A stretch of DNA of 64,000 nt from Defluviitaleaceae bacterium (GCA_009779755.1 WRDO01000012.1:18074-82073), one strand, 5' to 3'. Positions 55,692-64,000 are shown, counted from the first letter of the stretch. A program made the numbers and translations. Notes: a model not told the origin generated them from the letters alone.

Positions 55692-56192
55692 ATGCTATCC
55701 TTTTCGGAACGGCTCAGGGAACTTAGGAAAGAAGGCAACCTTACGCAGAAAAAAGTAGCCGCGGCCATCGGCGTATCCGAACGCGGCTACATAGATTTAG
55801 AAAACGGGAAATCAAAACCAAAATACGGCAACGCGATTGCGCTCGCTCTATACTTCGACGTTTCTTTGGACTACCTCTTGGGGCGTACGGATGATATGGC
55901 GGCAGCGGTTTTCCAAATCCAAACCGAAGCCGCGTTGTCGGATAATCGACTTTCGCCGGAATTGAAGTGCGTATACCTCCTGTTGTGCCGGACAGCGATA
56001 AACGGCAGGTTCAAGATTATGTCGGAAGAAGGTTTTTGTGAAAGGCATTCATTGGATAAACATCGTTTTTACAACAATATTGATATTCTAATAAATTACG
56101 GATATATCTCCATCGGAAAACCGTCAAACGACGAATCCCCCGGTACGGTTTATGTCCTTGAGGAAAACTTAATTGCATTGGGAATGAAATAG
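55692..56192 (+). CDS. XRE-family transcriptional regulator
   Basis: 166 residues from ATG 55692 (AGGAAG upstream). Helix-turn-helix at residues ~5-60 (LRELRKEGNLTQKKVAAAIG; GYIDLENGKSKP; DYLLGRTDD). The C-terminal ~100 residues resemble a second winged-helix-like region (FYNNIDILINYGYISIG). It is divergent from the recombinase and is the likely maintenance repressor of the small element. Confidence 0.88.
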   Translation: MLSFSERLRELRKEGNLTQKKVAAAIGVSERGYIDLENGKSKPKYGNAIALALYFDVSLDYLLGRTDDMAAAVFQIQTEAALSDNRLSPELKCVYLLLCRTAINGRFKIMSEEGFCERHSLDKHRFYNNIDILINYGYISIGKPSNDESPGTVYVLEENLIALGMK

Positions 56193-56226
56193 CTTTATAT
56201 AAGTTGCATCACGTTTTGCAAGCACC

Positions 56227-56301
56227 GTTTTTGGCAAGCCAAAAACCACCTGTTGGGAGTACCTCCCAAGCCCTCAGGGAGTGTCCAAAGATGGACACTC
56301 C
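56227..56301. repeat. Three consecutive perfect hairpins
   Basis: GTTTTTGGC-AA-GCCAAAAAC (56227-56246), TTGGGAG-TAC-CTCCCAA (56253-56269) and GGAGTGTCCA-AAGA-TGGACACTCC (56278-56301) lie in a row between the XRE gene and the AlbA_2 gene. None has a T-tract, so they are not ordinary terminators. Confidence 0.75.
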
Positions 56302-56346
56302 TCAAGCCCGCTCCGCAGTCTGCTATTTAAACAAGAAGGTGAAAAC

Positions 56347-57786
56347 ATGGATGAAAGCAAACTAAAAAACATATTCGCCATCGGGGAAATAGTGGCGGTC
56401 GAATTCAAGCGATGCGGTAACGGAATCGAATCGGATACCTACGAAACCGTATGCTCGTTCCTTAACCGTTACGGCGGCGATATTTACCTCGGCGTCGAAG
56501 ATAACGGCGAAGTTCGAGGTATTCCGAAAGAAGCGGCCAACGGTATGATAAAAAATTTCATTTCCATGATTAGCAACCCCGATATCCTGTTCCCAACCGT
56601 TTATCTAACGCCGCAACTTTTGCAATATGAAGGTAAGACCATTATCCATATCCAAGTCCTGCCGGGTTCGGAAGTGCATAGTTACAAGAAAACCATATAT
56701 GACCGCAACAACGATTCCGACGTGAAGGTTACATCGACGAGCCAAATCGCCGCTTTATACATCCGCAAACAAAGAATTTTCACGGAAAAGAAGGTTTACC
56801 CATACATCAAGGACGAACACCTGCGGATGGACATGCTCCCCCGCATCCGTCAAATGGCGGTGAACAAGAACCTCGACCACCCGTGGAGGAATATGACCGA
56901 CGCCGAGCTCTTACAAAGCGCGGGCTTGATCGGCGAGGACGCGGAAACGGGCAAGCGGGGTTACAACCTGGCGGCGGTCACGCTCCTCGGTCAGGACGAA
57001 GCCATTCGTTCCGTTTGCCCCGCATACCGCACAGACGCACTCCTGCGAAAGGTGAACCTTGACCGTTATGACGACCGTTTGATTGTGCGAACCAATTTGA
57101 TAGACAGTTACTATTTGCTGCTGAGATTCGCGGAAAAACATTTGCTGGACAAATTCCACCTCGAAGGCGATATAAACGTGAGCCTGAGAAGCATCATATC
57201 CCGCGAAATGCTTGTGAATACATTAATTCACCGGGAGTTTACCAGCCCGTACTATGCAAAATTTGTCATCGAAAAAGAAAGGATGTACACGGAAAACGCC
57301 AACCGCGCAATGGACGGTCAATCCATCAAGCCGGACAATTATCAGCCGAACTCGAAGAACCCGTCTGTCGCAGATTTCTTCCGTAACATTGGTTTGGCTG
57401 ACGAACTCGGTTCGGGCGTAAGAAGGTTGCATTATTATGTGCCTCGCTATTCGGGTAAAGAGCCGGAGTTGCTTGACGGTGACGTGTTCCGTATCATCGT
57501 TCCGCTGGATGATGGGTATTCGTATGATGCGGGGACGGCGAGCAAGCAATTTGTTGATAATTTAAAGGGCAATGGTTGCACTATAAATTGCACCAATGAT
57601 TGCACTATAATTGAACAGGAAATATTAAAACACCTAGTTAATAATCCGAAGGCAACGCAAACGCAAATTGCTTCCAATATTGGCAAGTCACTTAGAACGA
57701 TTAAAACAAGTATGGCGCTGTTGAAATCAAAGGGTATAATTAGACGCGAAGGCACAAACAAAAACGGTATGTGGATTGTTGTATAA
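56347..57786 (+). CDS. AlbA_2 (Schlafen-like)/ATP-binding domain regulator
   Basis: 479 residues from ATG 56347 (AAGAAGGTGAAAAC upstream). N-terminal AlbA_2 domain (EFKRCGNGIESDTYE; GGDIYLGVEDNGEVRGIP), central ATPase-type region (REMLVNTLIHREF ... GLADELGSGVRRLHYY) and a C-terminal winged helix (ATQTQIASNIGKSLRTIKTS). Often annotated as putative DNA-binding/transcriptional regulator; some relatives occur in defence islands. It follows the XRE gene across the hairpin cluster. Confidence 0.85.
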   Translation: MDESKLKNIFAIGEIVAVEFKRCGNGIESDTYETVCSFLNRYGGDIYLGVEDNGEVRGIPKEAANGMIKNFISMISNPDILFPTVYLTPQLLQYEGKTIIHIQVLPGSEVHSYKKTIYDRNNDSDVKVTSTSQIAALYIRKQRIFTEKKVYPYIKDEHLRMDMLPRIRQMAVNKNLDHPWRNMTDAELLQSAGLIGEDAETGKRGYNLAAVTLLGQDEAIRSVCPAYRTDALLRKVNLDRYDDRLIVRTNLIDSYYLLLRFAEKHLLDKFHLEGDINVSLRSIISREMLVNTLIHREFTSPYYAKFVIEKERMYTENANRAMDGQSIKPDNYQPNSKNPSVADFFRNIGLADELGSGVRRLHYYVPRYSGKEPELLDGDVFRIIVPLDDGYSYDAGTASKQFVDNLKGNGCTINCTNDCTIIEQEILKHLVNNPKATQTQIASNIGKSLRTIKTSMALLKSKGIIRREGTNKNGMWIVV

Positions 57787-57816
57787 TCAAACTTAATTTT
57801 CAGGGAGGAATTTAAT

Positions 57817-58026
57817 ATGAAACATTATACTCGGAGACAAATGGCTATTAAGGATTTGTTCAATTATGAAGAAGCTAATAACACTCCAGAAGAATACAGA
57901 TTAACCACCGATCCATATAAAAACATTCCAGAAATCCCGGAGTCTTCGCCAAGAGCAAAGGCATACATTGATATTAGACGAATTGAAGGAATGGTACGTG
58001 ATTTAAAATATCGTGGTGAAATTTAA
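57817..58026 (+). CDS. 69-residue protein of unknown function
   Basis: AGGAGGAATTTAAT precedes the ATG, a strong RBS. The product is charged and soluble (RRQMAIKDLFNYEEANNTP; RRIEGMVRDLKYRGEI). The gene is markedly AT-richer than the sugar operon, consistent with transfer. Family not recognised. Confidence 0.65.
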   Translation: MKHYTRRQMAIKDLFNYEEANNTPEEYRLTTDPYKNIPEIPESSPRAKAYIDIRRIEGMVRDLKYRGEI

Positions 58027-58301
58027 TATATAACCAGCAGCAACTCCGCTTTAAAGGTATTATTTATATTAAAAATTTTATTTTTTAGTTATCTATTTTA
58101 GAGAAATAAAATAAATTTAAAAGATAAGGGGGGATATATTCAATCCTTCCAATGAGTTTATAACCACGCGGAATCCAACATTATGAAGATTGTGGATGCT
58201 CACATCTCTTGTTATATCATAGTTCTTGATTTCTTTGAAGGATGTGGTAAATGACCCTTCCCCATAAATATATATGTACACCACACAAAGGTTACCCGTT
58301 G
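58027..58301. other. AT-rich stretch without a recognised feature
   Basis: No frame with an RBS, no terminator and no repeat was found. The right end of the small element may lie here, but I see no boundary. Confidence 0.4.
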
Positions 58302-61300
58302 CTATACCATTTCAGGCACGGATTCGACGCAACACATACCGCTTCCATCAGGTCCGGATATTTTAATGCCGTAATTATTAAAATACTTCACATAATGCGC
58401 AATCACTTTAATAATAGTGCCGTCTCTTTGTTTTCTTATTTGCTTAATAATTTCTTGAAGCATTATGGTTACATCAACGCCATCTTTATTTATGACGCAT
58501 ACAAATTTGAAGATATGCGTATCATCTTCACGGGAGGTTTGGCATATGCCGAAAAGTTCCGGGGCAAACTCGCCGTTTTTGTTATACCCGACCCGTATAT
58601 ACCCGTATACATCCGTATTAACGCTGTTTATAGATTTGAGAAGCCTCGCGTTTATTTTGTCCGGTGTCAGGTGCGGCATATGCGGTTGCAAAAGATGATA
58701 TGTTCCTTCATTATTATAATGTTTCGTGTACTCCGCCTCGGTCAGTCTAGCGACTTTGTAAACGTTCCAAGGTTCCGTTTGCTGATTCCAATAAGTTAAC
58801 GAATCGTACCACATCGAATATAAGTATTCGATTTTTTGACAAAAGTTCATACCCCCGGAAATGGGATGTATGTTAAGAAAATCAAACAACGCTTTCTTTT
58901 TTATGTCGGTACCGGGGGTTCTTTTGTTTTTGGCGTAATCATATATGTCCAGAAGGTAGACAATCAGCTCTGAATTACTAAAGCGGATTAATTCGGAGTT
59001 ACTCATTAAATCCGTTATAACAGTGGCGGCTTCCTTCGGTTCTTCATCCGTCAATAAGGCGCTAAACGCTTCCCTTTCGGCGGATTCGGTAATTAATTCC
59101 GTTGTAACAGTGGTGGCTTCCTTCGGTTCTTCATCCGTCAATAAGGCGTTAAACGCTTCTCTTTTAGTGGATTCGGCAATCTTTGCGGCGAAATCCTTGA
59201 TATTATTAATATAATTATCATAAAAATCCTTATTCCATGCCGCTTGTGAATTGGATTCGTTATAATACAAGGCAATTACCACGCAAAGCACTCGCATTTT
59301 CATCATCTTATCATTTTTTACGTTTACCATTTTGTTTTCCGTTATGATTCCGGCGATATAGTTTACATATTTTTCGGCATCTATATTGCAAGCGACGCAC
59401 ATCAGCATATCCGTAACTGCTTCGTTTATGACGGTTTGATAATTAATGATTAATTCGCCGATGTCCTTTCGCATAGATTCAAAGCAGGCATGAAGGGAAA
59501 TATAGTAAAAAGGTTCCTTCTCATTACTCAATGTCGGGTTTTCGACCTTTTCCGCACCGCCTTCCTCGCTTTTTTCATTTATGTCTCTTGCCTCTTTGTA
59601 TAATGTTTCAAAATCCGCATTTTCCAAGACTTCCGTCATCTTTTTATCATAAACGAAAGGGCGTAAGTTAAAGTCCTCCACGTCCTTCGTGTCCTTCGTG
59701 TCCTTCGTGTCCTTCGTGTCCTTAGGGAATCTATTGTTCAACGCCGTAGCAAATTTATAACTGCAATTGGCGATAATATCCTTATCACTTTTCGAAATGG
59801 AAACCTTACTACCTTTTCCATATAATTTGTCATAGGTATCGTTTATTTTTTTTATTACCCCTTTGCAAATTATGTTATACAGCATTTTATTTCTTTTTGC
59901 GTTTCTGACGACCCCTTTCGCGTCCGGCGACGCATACCAATCCGTTCGTACGAAGTGAAGGGCTTCGTGTATAATGCTCGGGACGTATTTAAAATCAAAG
60001 TAAGCGATATTGGGAAGGTTGATGCCGTAGAGTTCCCGGTCATTATCGTAATACAAACCGCCAAGGAAGGATGTCGAGCTGGCCTCTGTATCGGAGTCCA
60101 CCGTGATAAAAAAAATGGAGTTCGACGCTTGTTCAAAGTTCGGGGTGGTGGAGATGTCCATGGTCGAAAATACCTTACCGATAATACTTTCATATGCAAA
60201 AAACAATTTAATCGTGGGTGTGATTGCCTCAATGTCTCTCGCGCTAAAATGGTCCAGATTAAAATGGCTCGCCATGAGAGAGTTGTTGAGCGTGGATTTT
60301 ATGCCGTCGAAGCACTTAGCGACGGTTTTTCCGTTAAGCGGGTAACCGCTGCTTTGGGCTTGATGGATGACCGTCATCGCGTTCATCAAGATATTATACA
60401 TCCGTATGCCGTTTTTCTGCTTGTACGGATGCTTAAGCATTGCTTCGCATTGGCTAACGAGTACCTTTATCGTGCGTTCGACGGAAAGGGGAACAGCGGA
60501 TTTAATCCTTCCGTAAAGGTGCTTCATTAATTCGATTTTTTGTATATGACCTGTTGGCACGATTTTCAATTCATTACCCGCGGTCGGTTCTGTTTCAACC
60601 ATGTACCGGATGTGCCAGGAGGAGACGTTAGTGCCGATTTGATTTTTAATGACTTTTATTTGAGCGTTGTATCGTTTAACGGCGGGATTTTTTGCGGTGG
60701 AGCTATTCGGCAAGGGCAAACCCAACAGGCCCCAGGCAGTGTACAAGGAGATGCCGTTAAAGGAAAGGGACGCATCCCAATCCCCGCAGGAACGATAATA
60801 ATCCGCATCATCGTTAAAAGCAGTCTTGCAAGCGGTGGCAAAATTGTTTTTACTTGCATCTATATGATTCATGCTCAACATTATTTTAACGCTTTCTCCC
60901 AGGGCGTTTGTAATGTCGTAATTTTTATACACAAAGTGAATCACATTGGAGGATACAAACAGATAAGGACTTCCGACTTTGTTCTTCGAGCGGATTCCCC
61001 TTATTTTCACAACGGCATCCATTATGTCGGACAGCTTCCTACCCCGCATGACCCACAATAAATCTGCAGGGCCCAAGGCGGGAAAGAGCTGCGTTTTAAT
61101 GTTTTTTGTTTTTAAGCGACTTATTTTTCCGCGCACCTTTTTAATCATATCCTTCGTAGTTTCGGCACCTAAAATAAAGGTCTCCCCCGTGGCTTTGTTC
61201 AACGAAAGAAGGCACAGCGCGTAAATATAATCCTTTCGGTGCTTTTTACGAATGAAGAGAGGCACTTCAGAAGTTTGATTGATAAAAAAGACGGGGTGGG

Positions 61301-61490
61301 CGGGTTCGGGGGAAAGACCCGCTCCCCCTTGGGTATCCGCACCCCGGTATTCGACAAGCTCATTAAAATTTGTAATTTCCTCACACTCCATGCCCGAATA
61401 GTTGCCGAGTACGACAAACGAATTTTTAGCACGGGAAGTGATGGGTAATTGGTTGCGAAAAAGACGTATCTTATAAACCGCTTCTGTCAT
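58302..61490 (-). CDS. 1,062-residue protein with a gluzincin-like zinc-protease site
   Basis: No signal peptide or clear membrane helix. Near the centre is HEALH (H508, E509, H512) within VPSIIHEALHFVRTDW, a HExxH zinc motif preceded by hydrophobic residues. About 180 residues later comes INEAVTDMLM (E690), the NExxxD-like context that supplies the third ligand in gluzincins. Between them is a Lys/Asp/Thr repeat, and near 800-860 a tandem 29-residue repeat (REAFNALLTDEEPKEA-type). I do not recognise the N-terminal 450 or C-terminal 200 residues. The gene follows a 69-residue protein by 50 bases. A metal-dependent peptidase is the prediction; targets and export are unknown. Confidence 0.75.
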   Translation of the reverse strand: MTEAVYKIRLFRNQLPITSRAKNSFVVLGNYSGMECEEITNFNELVEYRGADTQGGAGLSPEPAHPVFFINQTSEVPLFIRKKHRKDYIYALCLLSLNKATGETFILGAETTKDMIKKVRGKISRLKTKNIKTQLFPALGPADLLWVMRGRKLSDIMDAVVKIRGIRSKNKVGSPYLFVSSNVIHFVYKNYDITNALGESVKIMLSMNHIDASKNNFATACKTAFNDDADYYRSCGDWDASLSFNGISLYTAWGLLGLPLPNSSTAKNPAVKRYNAQIKVIKNQIGTNVSSWHIRYMVETEPTAGNELKIVPTGHIQKIELMKHLYGRIKSAVPLSVERTIKVLVSQCEAMLKHPYKQKNGIRMYNILMNAMTVIHQAQSSGYPLNGKTVAKCFDGIKSTLNNSLMASHFNLDHFSARDIEAITPTIKLFFAYESIIGKVFSTMDISTTPNFEQASNSIFFITVDSDTEASSTSFLGGLYYDNDRELYGINLPNIAYFDFKYVPSIIHEALHFVRTDWYASPDAKGVVRNAKRNKMLYNIICKGVIKKINDTYDKLYGKGSKVSISKSDKDIIANCSYKFATALNNRFPKDTKDTKDTKDTKDVEDFNLRPFVYDKKMTEVLENADFETLYKEARDINEKSEEGGAEKVENPTLSNEKEPFYYISLHACFESMRKDIGELIINYQTVINEAVTDMLMCVACNIDAEKYVNYIAGIITENKMVNVKNDKMMKMRVLCVVIALYYNESNSQAAWNKDFYDNYINNIKDFAAKIAESTKREAFNALLTDEEPKEATTVTTELITESAEREAFSALLTDEEPKEAATVITDLMSNSELIRFSNSELIVYLLDIYDYAKNKRTPGTDIKKKALFDFLNIHPISGGMNFCQKIEYLYSMWYDSLTYWNQQTEPWNVYKVARLTEAEYTKHYNNEGTYHLLQPHMPHLTPDKINARLLKSINSVNTDVYGYIRVGYNKNGEFAPELFGICQTSREDDTHIFKFVCVINKDGVDVTIMLQEIIKQIRKQRDGTIIKVIAHYVKYFNNYGIKISGPDGSGMCCVESVPEMV
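59007..59180 (-). repeat. Tandem 87-bp duplication inside the metalloprotease-like gene
   Basis: Two copies, 87 bases apart (CAGTGGCGGC at 59021 and CAGTGGTGGC at 59108), encode two 29-residue units sharing REAF.ALLTDEEPKEA. The frame is preserved. Confidence 0.85.
59682..59724 (-). repeat. 9-bp tandem repeat (Thr-Lys-Asp)
   Basis: GTCCTTCGT is repeated four times perfectly plus a partial copy, encoding TKD units. A length change by one unit keeps the frame. Confidence 0.9.
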
Positions 61491-61540
61491 GGGTACGCAG
61501 CGTCCTTATGTATGAAGTTGTGCATAAATATGTAGCGGGT

Positions 61541-61750
61541 TTACCTGAACTGCAAAATGCGCCCGCTAAAGTCCTCCGCCACGCTGTTTCTGCGGAACCC
61601 TTCGAGGGGGATCGGCTGATAATTACGGCGGCGAACGGGCGGCCACAATTCGGGCGCGTCAAAAATAACCTCGCCCGGTTGAATCAAATCATCCGATTCG
61701 ACATCGGCCGGCAAGGCAACCCGTTCTAAGGCCGTTTTTGAACCAATCAT
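61541..61750 (-). CDS. 69-residue protein heading the metalloprotease-like operon
   Basis: ATG at 61750 with AAAGGA eight bases upstream; a longer reading from 61780 has no RBS. The product is acidic and Pro-rich (ADVESDDLIQPGEVIFDAPE; NSVAEDFSGRILQFR) with no membrane helix. It is correctly placed about 75 bases after a good minus-strand promoter and 50 bases before the 1,062-residue gene. It could be a substrate, inhibitor or partner of that protein. No family recognised; the opposite strand also has an open frame but no RBS. Confidence 0.6.
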   Translation of the reverse strand: MIGSKTALERVALPADVESDDLIQPGEVIFDAPELWPPVRRRNYQPIPLEGFRRNSVAEDFSGRILQFR

Positions 61751-61822
61751 ACACGGCGTCCTTTCGATGCACGTATACAACTCATTTTATGCAGGAATTC
61801 GTTTTCCGTGCACATCGCAAAT

Positions 61823-61851
61823 TGTATAACCATGTTTAATATTGACGCCAA
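61823..61851 (-). promoter_or_regulatory. Sigma-A-like promoter for the metalloprotease-like operon
   Basis: On the minus strand TTGGCG (61846-61851) and TATACA (61823-61828) are 17 bases apart. Confidence 0.7.
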
Positions 61852-61870
61852 GTGTATAATTGTGTATGAT
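61842..61870 (+). promoter_or_regulatory. Sigma-A-like promoter for the two-component operon
   Basis: TTGACG (61842-61847) and TATGAT (61865-61870) are 17 bases apart. Its -35 overlaps the -35 of the opposite promoter, so the two compete. The leader to the ATG at 62036 is about 160 bases. Confidence 0.7.
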
Positions 61871-62035
61871 GTTTTGCGGCTTGTATTCATGGTACATTTT
61901 TAAGGCATTTCCATGGTTTGGCCGCGCGTCTAGACATTATAGTCGCAACACCCTCCCATATAAAATGCCCTGCGTATACTCTTTTATCACATACAATGCC
62001 TTAACACTGAATGTTTCTGAAGGGGGAATGCAAAG

Positions 62036-62851
62036 ATGCGCAAAGCAAGGACCGTTATCATTGTAGAGGACGATGAAAGGGAATGTAAGCGGCTAACCGA
62101 ACATGCCGCCGGGCGGAAAGATATCAACATACTTGAGGTTACTAATTCCGCCCGCAGGGCAGCGGAAGTGGCACACAACATGTTGCCGGATGCCATGATT
62201 ATCGACATTGAGTTGGGGAAAGGTATGGGTTCCGGGATTGATTTATTAAAGGCCCTTGAAAACATGGACGATGACCAGCGCCCCGTGATAGTTATTACGA
62301 CGAATAATCCTTCGCCCATTTTGCATGACTTGACCCGCAACCTCAAATCGGACATTTTGTACTATAAAAAACAAATAGGTTACTCCGCAAAATCCGTTTT
62401 TGACATGATTATTATGCTTTGCGGCGTCCGCGGGGAAGCGGAGGACGATACCGGAGAATATATAACCGATCAACATAAAACCGAATCCGAACCGTCGGCA
62501 AACACCAGGGTATTGATTTCCAAGGAATTAAACAAAATCGGGATAACAGAAAACTCTGCCGGCCACAAATATTTTGTAGAAGCCATCCTCTATATAATGA
62601 AAGGCAAAGCAACCGTAAGTCAAGGCATAAAGGACTCAAGCCTTAGCCATTGCGCTCGGCATTTCGAGGTTAGCTACAGCACCGTTTTACGCGGAATGAA
62701 CGCAGCAATTAAAAAATCTTGGGATATTTACGACCCCAAGGAGCTTGCCGTGCATTATACGGCATTGTTGGACCGTTACACAAAAAGACCAACACCGTTG
62801 GAAATGGTTTACCACTACGCGAAGAAATTACGGGAAACACAAGAAAAATGA
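62036..62851 (+). CDS. Response regulator with Spo0A-like output domain
   Basis: 271 residues. The receiver domain has IIVEDDERE (acidic pocket), the phosphoacceptor Asp in MIIDIELG (~58), the Thr in VIVITTNN and the Lys in LYYKKQIGY. The C-terminal ~120 residues (ELNKIGITENSAGHKYFVEA; HFEVSYSTVLRGMNAAIKKS) match the helical pattern of the Spo0A effector domain, which binds 0A-box DNA. It is not the chromosomal spo0A itself judging by its divergent sequence and setting. AGGGGG is nine bases before the ATG. The kinase gene follows at 17 bases. Confidence 0.85.
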   Translation: MRKARTVIIVEDDERECKRLTEHAAGRKDINILEVTNSARRAAEVAHNMLPDAMIIDIELGKGMGSGIDLLKALENMDDDQRPVIVITTNNPSPILHDLTRNLKSDILYYKKQIGYSAKSVFDMIIMLCGVRGEAEDDTGEYITDQHKTESEPSANTRVLISKELNKIGITENSAGHKYFVEAILYIMKGKATVSQGIKDSSLSHCARHFEVSYSTVLRGMNAAIKKSWDIYDPKELAVHYTALLDRYTKRPTPLEMVYHYAKKLRETQEK

Positions 62852-62867
62852 AAGCAGGCGGCCGAAT

Positions 62868-63761
62868 ATGAATGATGCATTAGTACTCTTTGCGTTGCTT
62901 GGATATCTTATCATATTCATATTTCTTGGCATAAGCGTTATAATCCTTAATACGCTTAACAAACGTTTGTCCGAAAAAAATAAACACCTGCTGGAAGATA
63001 ATAAACGCCTGCAGCAAGACAACGCAAGGTTAGTCAAATCTAATGAGGATTTCTTTGAAAGTTGTCATAATATTTGGGGACGGGTTTCGGCGATGGAGCT
63101 TGCGCTTGTCCAAGCGGCTTTCTCCGATGAAGAAAAAGCTTCGATAAAGATTGATTTATCAAACCTCACACACAAGTTTTCCAATAATTTAAGTAAAATC
63201 CTCCCGCACAAATTCGTAAAAAAGACGGGCATCTCCGAACTGGACAGGGTGTTCAATTATTATAATGCCCGTTGTATCGACCAAAAAATCGACTTCCAGT
63301 TAATGCCTCTGGAACCCGTAAACGCGCTTCCACAGTACACGACGCCCGACGAGCTGTGCGAACTCGCCACAAACCTGATTGAGAACGCAATCAAGGCCAT
63401 CAGCTATTCGCAAAGCCCATTAAAGACGCTGTATGTGCGCATCGGCAGGGAAAGCGGGGTATATATATTATGCGTAATCGACTCCGGCGAAGCGTTCACG
63501 CCGGATGTGCTTGAATTATTGGGCTCACAACGGGTCAGCACCGATATAGAATACGGGTTCGGGTTCGGATACAAATCCATTTTCAGGATAATAAGACTAT
63601 ATAAAGCAAGCCTGACGATACATGAAATACAAGGCGGCGACGATGGAAATGCGTCAAAATCAGTTACGATTATTTTTAATGAAAAACAAAGAAATACCTT
63701 CAAAACTTATAGGAAAAACGAATTTAAAAATGGCGGCTTGTTTACAGTAGTTGAGGGGTAG
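62868..63761 (+). CDS. GHKL-type sensor histidine kinase
   Basis: 297 residues from ATG 62868; the longer frame from 62745 lies inside the regulator gene. One N-terminal membrane helix (residues ~5-27) has almost no extracytoplasmic loop, then a coiled coil (~30-60). The probable phosphoacceptor His is in SCHNIWGRVSAMELAL. The ATPase domain shows the N box (ELATNLIENAIKAI), G1 (CVIDSGEAF) and G2 (YGFGFGYKS). The lack of a sensory domain points to a cytoplasmic or intramembrane signal. It pairs with the response regulator before it. Confidence 0.87.
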   Translation: MNDALVLFALLGYLIIFIFLGISVIILNTLNKRLSEKNKHLLEDNKRLQQDNARLVKSNEDFFESCHNIWGRVSAMELALVQAAFSDEEKASIKIDLSNLTHKFSNNLSKILPHKFVKKTGISELDRVFNYYNARCIDQKIDFQLMPLEPVNALPQYTTPDELCELATNLIENAIKAISYSQSPLKTLYVRIGRESGVYILCVIDSGEAFTPDVLELLGSQRVSTDIEYGFGFGYKSIFRIIRLYKASLTIHEIQGGDDGNASKSVTIIFNEKQRNTFKTYRKNEFKNGGLFTVVEG

Positions 63762-63786
63762 GGTAATTCAACCTCTAAATCTTCAA

Positions 63787-63993
63787 TTAAACCATCAACT
63801 CCATTTTATATATAACCTCCACCCACCCCCCAAACACCTGCCGCTTTGCCGTTTTATGTATTCGCTTGGTACACATCTTCTTAACCATGTAGCCGCCTAC
63901 ATAACCCGTTTGGGCGGAGGTTAAGTCGCCGTTGTAGCCTTGCTTCAAGGGCACGCCGATTTCGTTGGCAACTTCAAACTTAAATTTGTCCAT
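63787..63993 (-). CDS. Alpha/beta-type small acid-soluble spore protein
   Basis: 68 residues. FEVANEIGVPL is the conserved segment containing the germination-protease cleavage region, and the second block is TSAQTGYVGGYMVKKM. Such proteins coat spore DNA and protect it. The C-terminus (FGGWVEVIYKMEL) is longer than in short members. The ATG is 7 bases from the window end, so the RBS is not visible. It is good evidence that the host forms endospores. Confidence 0.88.
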   Translation of the reverse strand: MDKFKFEVANEIGVPLKQGYNGDLTSAQTGYVGGYMVKKMCTKRIHKTAKRQVFGGWVEVIYKMELMV

Positions 63994-64000
63994 GGCTTCA

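Noticed and set aside
56227..56301. CRISPR-like array
   Set aside because: The three elements are different palindromes, not direct repeats with spacers, and no cas gene is near.
59682..59724. Repeat array as a recombination or CRISPR feature
   Set aside because: The 9-bp units are in frame within a coding region and encode a simple Thr-Lys-Asp linker.
61508..62066. Short plus-strand frames between the protease-like gene and the response regulator
   Set aside because: No RBS precedes them; the minus-strand 69-residue gene and the promoter pair explain the region better.

Overview
The window reads as a chromosomal segment of an anaerobic, spore-forming Firmicute of the class Clostridia, carrying at least two mobile elements. 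The evidence is an alpha/beta-type small acid-soluble spore protein at the right end, a sporulation-type peptidoglycan-binding protein, a Spo0A-like response regulator, Gram-positive RBS and sigma-A promoter patterns, and a Tn1549/CTn-type conjugation module. I see no rRNA, tRNA or CRISPR array. No gene-free stretch exceeds about 300 bases.

Layout. (1) 1-15,600, minus strand: an integrative conjugative element (ICE) module read right to left: ParA, ParB, a small unknown protein, a Cys-rich small protein, a toprim protein, an antirepressor, PcfB, the VirD4 coupling protein, three tandem Maff2 copies separated by terminator-like hairpins, VirB6, an accessory protein, an orphan cytosine-5 methyltransferase, PrgI, VirB4, and an M23 peptidase running off the left edge. 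The relaxase and left end lie outside the window. (2) 15,614-18,624: two serine recombinases in tandem; the first has lost its catalytic N-terminus, the second is intact and abuts a sporulation-type peptidoglycan-binding gene that lacks its own 5' end. The element therefore appears to sit inside that gene. (3) 20,611-25,402: a leaderless subtilase, then a membrane-anchored beta-helix protein and a HAD phosphatase on the minus strand. (4) 25,541-47,609: an MFS transporter, then a roughly 20.7 kb co-directional operon with two sugar ABC binding proteins, two permease pairs, an NHL/Yip1/DUF5696 cassette, a GH114-like lipoprotein, a cytosolic beta-helix protein, a GntR regulator, an AgaS-like isomerase/deaminase, a class II aldolase, a PfkB kinase and a GH4 glycosidase. 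(5) 47,707-53,333: VOC protein, ATC-hydrolase-like protein, amidohydrolase, Gfo/Idh/MocA oxidoreductase and a cytosolic GH9 enzyme. (6) 53,425-58,026: a second small element (serine recombinase, 51-aa protein, XRE regulator, AlbA_2 protein, 69-aa protein). (7) 58,302-63,761: a 1,062-residue protein with a gluzincin-like zinc site, preceded by a 69-aa protein and divergently transcribed from a response regulator and a GHKL kinase. (8) 63,787-63,993: the spore protein.

How it fits together. The large operon looks like a complete capture-to-glycolysis route for an alpha-linked galactose- or galactosamine-containing polymer: surface hydrolase and binding proteins, import, cytosolic cleavage by GH4, then AgaS, kinase and tagatose-bisphosphate-type aldolase. 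It carries no transporter ATPase and no N-acetylhexosamine deacetylase. The two most unusual loci are this operon, with its paired outside/inside beta-helix proteins, and the metalloprotease-like protein facing a two-component system across overlapping promoters.
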